Assembly: GCA_902806435.1 (NCBI GenBank)
Contig: CADCWO010000183.1
Coordinates: 1 to 36,293, forward strand
Length of the DNA: 36,293 nucleotides
From: an uncultured Synechococcales cyanobacterium
Lineage (GTDB): Bacteria; Cyanobacteriota; Cyanobacteriia; Thermosynechococcales; Thermosynechococcaceae
Reading direction: 5' to 3'
Shown: positions 27,746 through 35,202 of the stretch, in pieces
Numbering within the stretch: the first letter of the stretch is position 1
Layout of the letters: each line of letters begins with the position of its first letter
Notes under the pieces: generated by a model
Database searches by the model: none
What the model saw: the letters and a program-made list of their open reading frames with translations, nothing else
What the model was told of the DNA's origin: nothing
Translations under genes and position numbers: made by a program

Positions 27746-29068
27746 ATGACAACCAAACCCAAAATTATTGTTCTTGATGATGACCCAACCGGTTCCCAGA
27801 CGGTTCATGGTTGTCTACTGCTGATGCGTTGGGATGTCGAAACTTTAAAGCAAGGCCTATCAGACGACTCACCGATTTTCTTTGTATTGACGAACACGCG
27901 ATCGCTGCCGCCAGAGAAAGCCGCAGCCGTCACCCGCGAAGTTTGCCAAAACCTGAAACAGGCGATCGCCACGGAGGGAATTGCAGATTTCTTGATTGTC
28001 AGCCGCTCCGACTCCACCTTGCGGGGGCACTACCCGATTGAAACGGACGCGATCGCCGAAGAACTCGGTCCTTTTGATGCTCATTTTTTGGTTCCTGCTT
28101 TCTTAGAAGGAGGCCGCATCACTCGTGACAGCGTGCATTACCTGATCGTGGACGGTGTGGAAACCCCCGTTCATCAAACAGAGTTTGCCCGTGACTCTGT
28201 ATTTGGTTACCAGCACAGTTACCTACCGGACTACGTGGCCGAAAAAACAAAAGGCCGGATTCCGGCTGAGCAGGTAGAGCGATTTTTGCTAACAGACATT
28301 CGCTCAGGTAGCTTGGAGCGTTTATTGCACCTGAGTAATAACCAGTGTGCCGTTGTGGATGCGAAGACGCAGGCAGATCTAAACCGCTTTGCCACTGATG
28401 TTTTAGCCGCTGCTTCTCAAGGAAAACGCTTCTTATTCCGGAGCGCCGCCAGCATCTTAACCGCCCTAGCAGAGCTCCCTCCGCAACCTGTTGCCCCAGA
28501 GGCAATGCAGCAATACGTCCGGGGAGGAAAGCCCGGCATCATTCTTGTAGGTTCGCACGTCAAAAAAACAACTGAGCAGTTGGAATGTCTCCTGCAAGAA
28601 GTGGATACGGTTGGCGTTGAAGTAGAAGTGACACGTCTCAAAGATCAGCCAAAGGAACACAAGGCTTTGTTAGAGCACGTGCTGCAAGCTGTTCAGGCGG
28701 CCCACACTGCTGGTAAAACTCCCGTCGTCTATACCAGTCGTCAGGAACTGAGCTTTGCAAATACCCCGGCGCGCTTAGATTTTGGGGCAGCAGTCTCAGC
28801 GCTATTAATGGATGTGGTTCGCAACCTACCTGCTGATATTGGCTTTTTGATCAGTAAAGGTGGCATTACCTCCAACGATGTTCTTAGTACAGGTCTAGAT
28901 TTGCCAACAGCGCGTCTACTCGGCCAGATTCTACCTGGCTGCTCGGTTGTTCGTACTCCTGCTGACCATCCCCGTTTCCCCAATCTGCCAGTGGTACTAT
29001 TTCCTGGCAATGTTGGAGATATTGATGGCTTGGCCACCACCTATCATCGTCTTGGCCAGCCAGTTTGA
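27746..29068 (+). CDS. Four-carbon acid-sugar kinase family protein (DUF1537)
   Basis: 440 residues, normal for the family. N-terminal motif IIVLDDDPTGSQTVHGC (residues 8-24) holds the acid-sugar binding Asp residues. SRSDSTLRGHYPIETDA lies near residue 90-106. The C-terminal nucleotide-binding domain has GIILVGSHVKKTTEQL, LISKGGITSNDVLSTGL and VVLFPGNVGDIDGL. Characterised relatives (DtnK, OtnK) phosphorylate D-threonate, D-erythronate or 2-oxo-tetronates with ATP. The partner dehydrogenases and aldolases of those pathways are not next to it here. Instead its upstream neighbour is the phosphoketolase-like enzyme, which could act on the products or on related sugar acids; that link is inference. 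Confidence 0.9.
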   Translation: MTTKPKIIVLDDDPTGSQTVHGCLLLMRWDVETLKQGLSDDSPIFFVLTNTRSLPPEKAAAVTREVCQNLKQAIATEGIADFLIVSRSDSTLRGHYPIETDAIAEELGPFDAHFLVPAFLEGGRITRDSVHYLIVDGVETPVHQTEFARDSVFGYQHSYLPDYVAEKTKGRIPAEQVERFLLTDIRSGSLERLLHLSNNQCAVVDAKTQADLNRFATDVLAAASQGKRFLFRSAASILTALAELPPQPVAPEAMQQYVRGGKPGIILVGSHVKKTTEQLECLLQEVDTVGVEVEVTRLKDQPKEHKALLEHVLQAVQAAHTAGKTPVVYTSRQELSFANTPARLDFGAAVSALLMDVVRNLPADIGFLISKGGITSNDVLSTGLDLPTARLLGQILPGCSVVRTPADHPRFPNLPVVLFPGNVGDIDGLATTYHRLGQPV

Positions 29069-29417
29069 GATTTAGGGTTGACGAGCTAGCTAAGCAGAAA
29101 GATGTTGTGGCGGCTCAAGTCTTGCAATATGCTCTTGGCTTAGGAACCGATTACTTAGGTATGGCTCTTAACTTGTTGTATCCATGTCCACGTAACTGGA
29201 GGATGGAAGCAAGTTTGGCCAGCGCCGAAACGCTGAGTCTTGTCTGTGCGAAAAAGCAGGCAGAGTCGTTCATGTCTCTGAATGATCGCTCAAGAAAGCT
29301 GGACTGATTTAAAGATTGATTGAGCACGCAACTGGTTTGGATTAGAGGCTAAGGCAAGCCAACTGCAAGTGCTTGTACTCTGGTGATGAAGGTCTAGAAA
29401 GCTATTCAAAGCTACTC
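29069..29417. other. Intergenic before the GH13 gene
   Basis: About 350 bases. A frame from TTG 29065 to 29307 exists, but its 80 residues match nothing I know and it has no ribosome-binding site. No RNA gene was seen. Confidence 0.4.
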
Positions 29418-30878
29418 ATGCAGATTCATACGCCAGATTGGGTTAAGCACGCTGTTTTCTACCAGATTTTTCCAGATCGCTTTGCTAAGGGCCAACAGCC
29501 ACGCAAACAGGTATTAAAGGCTTCTTGGGAGGGATGGGACGACGTACCCACCCTTTGGGGGTATAAGGGGGGAGATTTATGGGGCGTGATCGAGCAACTA
29601 GATTACTTGCAGGATTTGGGAATCAATGCCATTTACTTCACGCCGATCTTTCAGTCCGCGAGTAATCACCGCTATCACACCCACGACTACTACCAAGTCG
29701 ACCCCCTACTGGGTGGTAACACAGCGTTTGCGGAACTATTAGAAGCAGCTCACAGGCGAGACATTAAAGTTGTTTTAGATGGTGTCTTCAACCACGCTAG
29801 CCGGGGGTTTTTCTGTTTTCACGACATTTTAGAAAATGGTCCTTACTCGCCCTGGTTGAACTGGTTTCGCATTCAGGATTGGCCGCTATCAGCCTACGAC
29901 GGCGATCGCCTTGCCAACTATGACTGCTGGGACAACAACCGTGCCCTACCAGAGTTTAACCATGACAACCCGGAGGTGCGAGAGTACATCATGGAAATTG
30001 CCGAGCACTGGTTAAAGCTGGGAATCGACGGCTGGCGTTTAGATGTGCCGTTTTGTGTCAAAGCACCGGGTTTTTGGCAAGAGTTTCGCGATCGCGTTAA
30101 GGCGATTAACTCAGAAGCCTACATCGTTGGGGAAGTTTGGGGCGACTCCCGCGAGTGGCTAGATGGCACCCAATTTGATGGAGTGATGAATTACCTGTTT
30201 GCGGCCCCCACAATTGCTTTTACGGCTGGCGATCGCGTGGTCATGGAACAGGTACAAGATCGTTCCTACCAGCCATACCCGCCGCTGTTTGCCGTGGAAT
30301 ATGGCAACAAGATCCAGGAGCTATTGGAGCTTTACCCCTGGGAAATCCAGCTTACTCAATTAAACCTATTAGCTAGCCACGATACAGCCCGCCTGCTAAC
30401 GATTGCCGGGGGCGATCGACCGAGTGTCGAATTAGCCACCCTACTGCTATTAACTTTTCCAGGAGCTCCCAGTATTTATTATGGCGATGAAGTTGGCCTT
30501 CCCGGCGCGATTGACCCAGACTCCCGCCGCGGCTTCCCCCTAGAAGCTCAGTGGGATCGCGAGATTCTAGAAAGGCATCGCCAACTGATTAAGCTGCGTC
30601 ATACTTACCCCGCCCTACGTACCGGTAGTTACCAGGTTCTATTTGCGGCAGGCAGTGTTTACGTTTTTGCCAGGATTTTAGCTGCAGAGGAGCTCCTTGT
30701 AGCGGTAAACGTGGGTACAGAAGCCGCGACCGTTAGCTTCTCTACCCAGGCGAAGCTAAAATCTCACCCGAGCAAGCTACTGTACGGTTCGGTGCAGGCG
30801 AAATGGAGCAGTGATCACTCCACCCAGCTTAGCTTAGAGCTCCCTGCTCGAACTGGCTGCATTCTCAGCTCCGCCTAA
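29418..30878 (+). CDS. GH13 alpha-glucosidase-type enzyme (neopullulanase/cyclomaltodextrinase-like)
   Basis: 486 residues from ATG 29418. A TTG 15 codons earlier (29373) is less likely, because the family begins right at WVKHAVFYQIFPDRFAKG. GH13 regions in order: region I VVLDGVFNHAS (about 118-128), region II DGWRLDVPF with nucleophile Asp209, region III VGEVWGD with acid/base Glu239, and region IV LLASHDTARLL with His321-Asp322. GHs that open with this YQIFPDRF signature and carry a short N-terminal portion act on cyclodextrins, pullulan or short maltodextrins. No signal peptide is present, so the enzyme is cytosolic and probably trims glycogen-derived oligosaccharides. It has no N-terminal CBM34-like domain, so it is shorter than classical neopullulanases. 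Confidence 0.92.
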   Translation: MQIHTPDWVKHAVFYQIFPDRFAKGQQPRKQVLKASWEGWDDVPTLWGYKGGDLWGVIEQLDYLQDLGINAIYFTPIFQSASNHRYHTHDYYQVDPLLGGNTAFAELLEAAHRRDIKVVLDGVFNHASRGFFCFHDILENGPYSPWLNWFRIQDWPLSAYDGDRLANYDCWDNNRALPEFNHDNPEVREYIMEIAEHWLKLGIDGWRLDVPFCVKAPGFWQEFRDRVKAINSEAYIVGEVWGDSREWLDGTQFDGVMNYLFAAPTIAFTAGDRVVMEQVQDRSYQPYPPLFAVEYGNKIQELLELYPWEIQLTQLNLLASHDTARLLTIAGGDRPSVELATLLLLTFPGAPSIYYGDEVGLPGAIDPDSRRGFPLEAQWDREILERHRQLIKLRHTYPALRTGSYQVLFAAGSVYVFARILAAEELLVAVNVGTEAATVSFSTQAKLKSHPSKLLYGSVQAKWSSDHSTQLSLELPARTGCILSSA

Positions 30879-30889
30879 GCGGCGCAGGC

Positions 30890-30922
30890 AAAAGAAAAAA
30901 GGCTCCTATCTAGGAGCCTTCT
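30890..30922. terminator. Strong rho-independent terminator between convergent genes
   Basis: AAGGCTCCTA (30899-30908) pairs perfectly with TAGGAGCCTT (30911-30920) across a two-base gap (in practice a shorter stem with a small loop). The plus strand has an A-tract immediately before the stem (30890-30900), which on the minus strand becomes a T-run after the hairpin. It therefore terminates the minus-strand gene ending at 30968. It may also help stop the GH13 transcript, though the plus strand has only a short T pair after the stem. Confidence 0.85.
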
Positions 30923-30967
30923 ACAGTAAAGAGTAATCAATCACTCAAATTGAATTGTCACCAGAGC

Positions 30968-31297
30968 TTAGCTAAGTGAACTTCCGGCTTGAGTCAACAG
31001 TTGGCCTAACTGCTGGAGCTTGCTAGCAGCGTCACCACTGGCATCAGAGGCTGAGCTAGAAGTTTGGGCACCCAGTTGTGCCAGCAACTGACCAATAGAT
31101 TGACCATCAGCACTACCACTGGTTAAAGCACTCTTAAGCTGCTCAAGGGCGGTGGCGAGTTCAGTTCCCTGAAGCTGTTGCTGCCAGCTCTCAATGTTAC
31201 TGACTGCTGCTTCAGGAGGAATAGAGGTTAACCCTCCCTGTAGCGCAGAGATTGTGGAGTCGAGGTCAGCGGCTTGGCCTGTTGATGAACTTGTCAT
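30968..31297 (-). CDS. Small helical hypothetical protein
   Basis: 109 residues, unrecognised. It is rich in Ser, Gln, Leu, Ala and Gly, with no Cys, no Lys-rich patch and no signal peptide. The pattern predicts several amphipathic helices (STISALQGGL, VSNIESWQQQLQ, ATALEQLKSALTSG, SIGQLLAQLGAQ, SKLQQLGQLLTQ). It looks like a small soluble or self-associating protein. The coding nature is supported by steady codon structure, a good ATG and the strong terminator just past its stop. It may be an isolated monocistronic unit; no functional clue comes from its neighbours (GH13 and fasciclin). Confidence 0.65.
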   Translation of the reverse strand: MTSSSTGQAADLDSTISALQGGLTSIPPEAAVSNIESWQQQLQGTELATALEQLKSALTSGSADGQSIGQLLAQLGAQTSSSASDASGDAASKLQQLGQLLTQAGSSLS

Positions 31298-31486
31298 ACT
31301 TTTATTAAGATTCCTAACGAATTACTGTTACGAATTATAAAGTACTTCTCAGCTAGTGGATGTCGCCTGGATCACGAACTCTCTATGCCTAAAGATAGAA
31401 ATGTAGGTTCTGAAGGACGGGAAGAATTCAGTCAGGCATGATTCTAGATTCACAACTAGAACAAAGTCTCAACCTATGCGCACAAT

Positions 31487-31903
31487 CTAATGACCGGCGA
31501 CCATTGCTGGCATGAGCACCGCATCAATAATGTGGATCACCCCGTTGTCGGCCAGAATATCCATTTTTACGACATTCGCCTCGTTGAGTTTAATCCCATT
31601 AGCATTTTCAACGGCGATCACTGAACCCTCAACCGTCTCCGCTTCGTTAATCTGAGCTAGGTCATCGCTTCTAACATCTCCGAAGGCGACATGGTAGGCA
31701 ACAATCTTTTTCAGCTTGGGAATGTCCTGAAGCAGGGCATCAAGAGTCCCCTCCGGCAACTTGGCAAACGCCTCATCGGTCGGCGCAAATACAGTCATGG
31801 GGCCAGGAGCTTTGAGGGTGTCTACCAGCTCAGCAGCTTCAACTGCCTTAATTAACGTATTAAAGGAACCAGCATTTTTGGCAGTTTCTAAAAGATCAGC
31901 CAT
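31487..31903 (-). CDS. Fasciclin-domain protein without signal peptide
   Basis: 138 residues, exactly one FAS1 domain. Marks of the family: NAGSFNTLIKAVEAAELVD, the H1 box MTVFAPTDEAFAKLPEGTLDALL, the YH motif in KIVAYHVAF, and the H2 box DILADNGVIHIIDAVLMP. AAGGAAAA stands a few bases before the ATG, so this start is well supported and no signal peptide precedes the domain. Bacterial FAS1 proteins are usually exported adhesion-like proteins, but cytosol-start versions occur in cyanobacteria. The function is unknown. Confidence 0.92.
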   Translation of the reverse strand: MADLLETAKNAGSFNTLIKAVEAAELVDTLKAPGPMTVFAPTDEAFAKLPEGTLDALLQDIPKLKKIVAYHVAFGDVRSDDLAQINEAETVEGSVIAVENANGIKLNEANVVKMDILADNGVIHIIDAVLMPAMVAGH

Positions 31904-32012
31904 GAATTTTCCTTGGTCTTGAATAATGTCCTACCCAGCAATACAGGTAAGAGGACACAAAGCGCATCTTTCAAGAGTCAGAACTGAACTGCGGCAGGTC
32001 ACGGTTCCTGAA

Positions 32013-33005
32013 TTATTGGCTGGAGTAAATCCCCCGCTGGCGTAGTTGCTGCACAAAAAACTCTTCCAGAGTTTGGCGTGTGAGGTCCATCGTAATTAAC
32101 CGTGCTTCCATTGAGCGCAGGTCCATCAGGAAATCCTGGGGGTCACCACAAAGTTGACCGTACCAGGACTCACCCTGTTGCTCTAGATCCGGCACCCATC
32201 GCTGTAATGCATCGAAGCGCCCCCCTTTACCTTTGACGTGGTAAATGTCGGTAGTACCCAGCAGCTCATCTAAAGAACCAACACAGATCAACTCCCCCTG
32301 CACGAGAATTGCCACGCGATCGCAGATCACTTCCACATCCGCCAAGACATGGCTATTGAAGAAAATTGTCTTACCTTGTGCTTTTAGCGCCAGAATGATT
32401 TCCCGCATTTGGAACCGGCCCAAGGGGTCAAGCCCAGACATCGGTTCATCGAGAAATACCAGCTCTGGATCATTAATTAAAGCCTGGGCCATCCCAACGC
32501 GCTGGAGCATTCCTTTAGAGTACTGGCGCAGTTGCTTTTTACGCGCGTCTGACTGGGCTAGCCCCACTAGATCCAACAGTTGCGGAATGCGCCGGCGTTG
32601 CACAGCAGCTGGAATTTGAAACAGCTCGGCAATAAATTGCAAAAACTCCCAGCCAGTTAAATAGTCATAAAAGTAAGGGCTTTCCGGCAGGTAACCAATC
32701 TGCTGCTTCACTGCGCGATCGCCTAAAGGCTGGCCCAACAGAAACCCCCGCCCAGCTGTAGGCCGCACAATTCCGAGCAGTGTTTTCAGTAACGTGGTCT
32801 TACCTGCCCCGTTGGGGCCAAGCAGCCCAAAAGTTTCTCCAGCAAAAACGCTTAACGAGCAACTCTTCAGCGGCACCACTTTTTGATTCAACCAAAATCC
32901 AGTCCGGTAGACCTTCTGCAATCCTGAGATTTGCACCACAGGTAACCGCTCAGTGGTGCCAACGCTCAGCGGTTGAGCAGTTTGAAGATTGTCAACAGCT
33001 TTCAT
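32013..33005 (-). CDS. ABC transporter ATP-binding protein, no permease nearby
   Basis: 330 residues. Residues 1-25 are a polar leader; the ATPase core occupies about 26-240, with Walker A GPNGAGKTT (63-71), signature YSKGMLQRVG, Walker B LVFLDEPMSGLDP and switch His in FFNSHVLADVE. A C-terminal extension of about 80 residues (IYHVKGKGGRFDALQRW on) is typical of ABC-2 type exporter ATPases that bind a separate permease. Neither flank encodes a permease: a DUF445 membrane protein lies upstream and fasciclin downstream. The ATG has no strong ribosome-binding site. Substrate is unknown. Confidence 0.93.
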   Translation of the reverse strand: MKAVDNLQTAQPLSVGTTERLPVVQISGLQKVYRTGFWLNQKVVPLKSCSLSVFAGETFGLLGPNGAGKTTLLKTLLGIVRPTAGRGFLLGQPLGDRAVKQQIGYLPESPYFYDYLTGWEFLQFIAELFQIPAAVQRRRIPQLLDLVGLAQSDARKKQLRQYSKGMLQRVGMAQALINDPELVFLDEPMSGLDPLGRFQMREIILALKAQGKTIFFNSHVLADVEVICDRVAILVQGELICVGSLDELLGTTDIYHVKGKGGRFDALQRWVPDLEQQGESWYGQLCGDPQDFLMDLRSMEARLITMDLTRQTLEEFFVQQLRQRGIYSSQ

Positions 33006-33125
33006 TTAGAGCAGACAAAATAGGTGTTTCAATTCACCTGTTCTTTAGGCGAATCTACTTTCATTTATTCCCTTTTAATCAGCGTCTATTTCAATCCGCC
33101 CGCTGCTCATGTACTCAGCCAGCGT

Positions 33126-34352
33126 TTAGCGAATCAACAGCAAGACCGATTGGAGCATCCCAATCACTAAGCCTAAGATGCCCCCCAAGTTAACAATTCC
33201 TTGCAGTTCAGATTTAACAATCCCTTGAATCGCTACCTCTAACTCCTCTGGAGATGTAGACTTTACCCGGTCAATGATTACTTGATCCAAATCCAGGATT
33301 GGAATTGCCTGCATGACAATTAGCTCTAAATCTTTTTCTAAATATCGCTCCAAAATTAAAGCTAACTCCTGGCTGATCACTTCCAGGGAGGTACTTAAGC
33401 CACTAGAGGAGCGTAAGCGGTTGAGCAGCAATCCAGCAATATCGTCCCAGTCTAGGGAGCTACTCAGCCCCTGAATTAAGCTAGCCCCCTTAAGTTGAAC
33501 ATAGTTGCGCACACTTTCGCGAAAGTTCTGGCGTAATTGGCGCACTGTAGAAACAGGTAAATTTTGCAAAGAGAGCTCCTGTAACCATTCAGCTAACCTT
33601 TGCTTGATGTTCAGGGAGACAATCAGCTCTGCCAAACGGACATTACTGGCTTCTTTTTCCTCTAAGCAAAATGTACGGAGGCGAGTTAAAGCGTTACGCG
33701 CCCCAAATAGGTTGGCAACCACCCAGTAGGTACCACTAGTCTTTTCACGAAACCCCTCATCAATAATTTGAATATTGCGATCGCTCAAGAAATTGACGAT
33801 CGCCTGACGCAGCGTATCTGGGGGTAAAACACTTTGCAAAAACCAATCTGCTAGTTTATTGGCTTGCTCGTCACTGAGTTGTAACTCTAGAAGAACTTGG
33901 TCAAAAATCTGATTGAGTTGAGGCTCTAGAAAGTTTTCTCGCCGCGCCAAGACCTTGAGCAAGCGCGGCAATGACTGCCCCAATCCATCTCGCAAGACAC
34001 CTGCCAAGATCTTGGCCGTTTTTTGTTCGGCGTCTAGTTTAATTTGGTCTAGTGCCAACTGCAGCAGCCACTGAATAGCACTTTGGACTCGTTCAGTTTG
34101 CAGCAATCGCCGGGCTAGGTTTTGTAACTCCCCTGGCGTGAGGAGTGACTTCATCACTGTATCAGCAACACGTTTGGCTAAGCGCGCTTGATTGCGAGGA
34201 ATTAGACCTGGCGTGAAAGGGAGTGGTTGCCCACCGATATAGATCGCTCGATAAGGACGGAACAGCATTTTGATGGCTATGTCATTCGTGAAATAGCCAA
34301 TAATTCCACCAGTCACTGGCGGAACGAGAATCCAGAGGTCAGACAGGTTCAA
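33126..34352 (-). CDS. DUF445 family membrane protein
   Basis: 408 residues from TTG 34352. A TGA lies two codons upstream, so the frame cannot extend much further. The start is typical of the family: a hydrophobic helix [31 protein letters not shown], then [19 protein letters not shown]. The long middle is helical and charged with many Leu, Arg and Gln, predicted as extended helical repeats. The C-terminus returns to membrane with [21 protein letters not shown]. Both ends are thus anchored with a helical domain between. Relatives include the YheB group of Bacillus; none has a firm function. The ABC ATPase gene lies 120 bp downstream on the same strand. Confidence 0.88.
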   Translation of the reverse strand: MNLSDLWILVPPVTGGIIGYFTNDIAIKMLFRPYRAIYIGGQPLPFTPGLIPRNQARLAKRVADTVMKSLLTPGELQNLARRLLQTERVQSAIQWLLQLALDQIKLDAEQKTAKILAGVLRDGLGQSLPRLLKVLARRENFLEPQLNQIFDQVLLELQLSDEQANKLADWFLQSVLPPDTLRQAIVNFLSDRNIQIIDEGFREKTSGTYWVVANLFGARNALTRLRTFCLEEKEASNVRLAELIVSLNIKQRLAEWLQELSLQNLPVSTVRQLRQNFRESVRNYVQLKGASLIQGLSSSLDWDDIAGLLLNRLRSSSGLSTSLEVISQELALILERYLEKDLELIVMQAIPILDLDQVIIDRVKSTSPEELEVAIQGIVKSELQGIVNLGGILGLVIGMLQSVLLLIR

Positions 34353-34629
34353 CAGTCAAACGTGAAGAATGCAGCACGCAGGGAACTACAGGTTAATTCT
34401 AGAAGGCAAAAACCTTAACTCGCAAAAGTAACCGTCCTTTTGCGTTGCTAGGATACAGTCACTAGCCAACGGTATATTCTGGCTACCCTTATTGATCTAA
34501 TTGGGGCTGCCAATGCACTTCTCTATCGACTGCCCTAGTTCTATCTAAAAAGCGTTGCTAGAAGCTAAGGCAGACAGTGGGCAACGACCCAATCCTTAAA
34601 AAGACTTACTAGTACCTAGAGTTTTCTCT

Positions 34630-34851
34630 TTACTTACCTCTTTCTTTCTCAACCTTCGGCACAATATCAGGACGTTCTTTGCCTTCCCAGCCCACAGGAC
34701 GCTTAGAGTTGTACCAGGCGATCGAGCCGATGGTAGTGGCAGAAATAAAACCAAGCACTAACACAGCGGTAAAGGCGTAGGGGAAGTGAGGCGCATTCGC
34801 TACCGGAGCGATATCACCTACAACGACAAAGGGGAGAAAAGTATTGAACAT
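34630..34851 (-). CDS. Photosystem II Psb35-related small membrane protein
   Basis: 73 residues. There is one transmembrane helix at about residues 26-47 (AFTAVLVLGFISATTIGSIAWYN), a short N-terminus with PVANAPHFPY before it, and a charged C-terminal tail (SKRPVGWEGKERPDIVPKVEK). From memory this matches the cyanobacterial small proteins annotated as Psb35-related photosystem II subunits; I cannot run a search to confirm. It would sit in the thylakoid membrane. It is a single gene, transcribed away from the ribonucleotide reductase on the other strand. Confidence 0.72.
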   Translation of the reverse strand: MFNTFLPFVVVGDIAPVANAPHFPYAFTAVLVLGFISATTIGSIAWYNSKRPVGWEGKERPDIVPKVEKERGK

Positions 34852-35202
34852 CGCTTGCTAACCCTTTTTATATAACGTGCTCATTAAAAATCAGAATACA
34901 AGGTTTAGTACCCATAGGGATCAGGGCACACAGGTTTTAGTGAGCCTACGGTTGCACTATCAAGTTGAGACTGGCCCAGCTTCAGTTTCCAAAATTTGCA
35001 TACCTTACTAAATATCGACACACTGGTAAGGCGATAAATTGACTGCTTAAGATTCAATCAGGATTTTGCATCCATGGAAATTTCCATGTAAGATAGCCCT
35101 AGATGTAGGGGGGACTTTCCCCAGACTGTGCAGTTTGAACGCTAAATGTAGTCGTTGCAAGCCACGAACTTAGGCTTTTTCATCAATTTGAGCGAGGCGT
35201 GA
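34852..35202. other. Divergent regulatory region between psb35-like and nrdJ
   Basis: 351 bases holding promoters for both genes. It contains a 16-bp perfect palindrome (35073-35088), a 5-bp hairpin CCCTA-GATG-TAGGG (35097-35110) and a GGGG...CCCC stem starting about 35109. No cobalamin-riboswitch core was recognised, although the downstream enzyme uses coenzyme B12. No ORF is present. Confidence 0.5.
35073..35088. promoter_or_regulatory. 16-bp perfect palindrome upstream of nrdJ, candidate operator
   Basis: CATGGAAATTTCCATG is fully self-complementary. It lies about 115 bases before the nrdJ ATG in an otherwise AT-rich leader. The length is right for a dimeric regulator half-site pair. It does not look like the NrdR-box consensus as I know it. 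Confidence 0.45.

Noticed and set aside
29065-29307. 80-residue plus-strand frame overlapping the DUF1537 stop
   Set aside because: TTG start with no ribosome-binding site, no family resemblance and irregular composition. Probably chance.
34852-35202. Cobalamin riboswitch upstream of nrdJ
   Set aside because: Looked for the conserved B12-box core and did not find it, although a computed Rfam search would be decisive.
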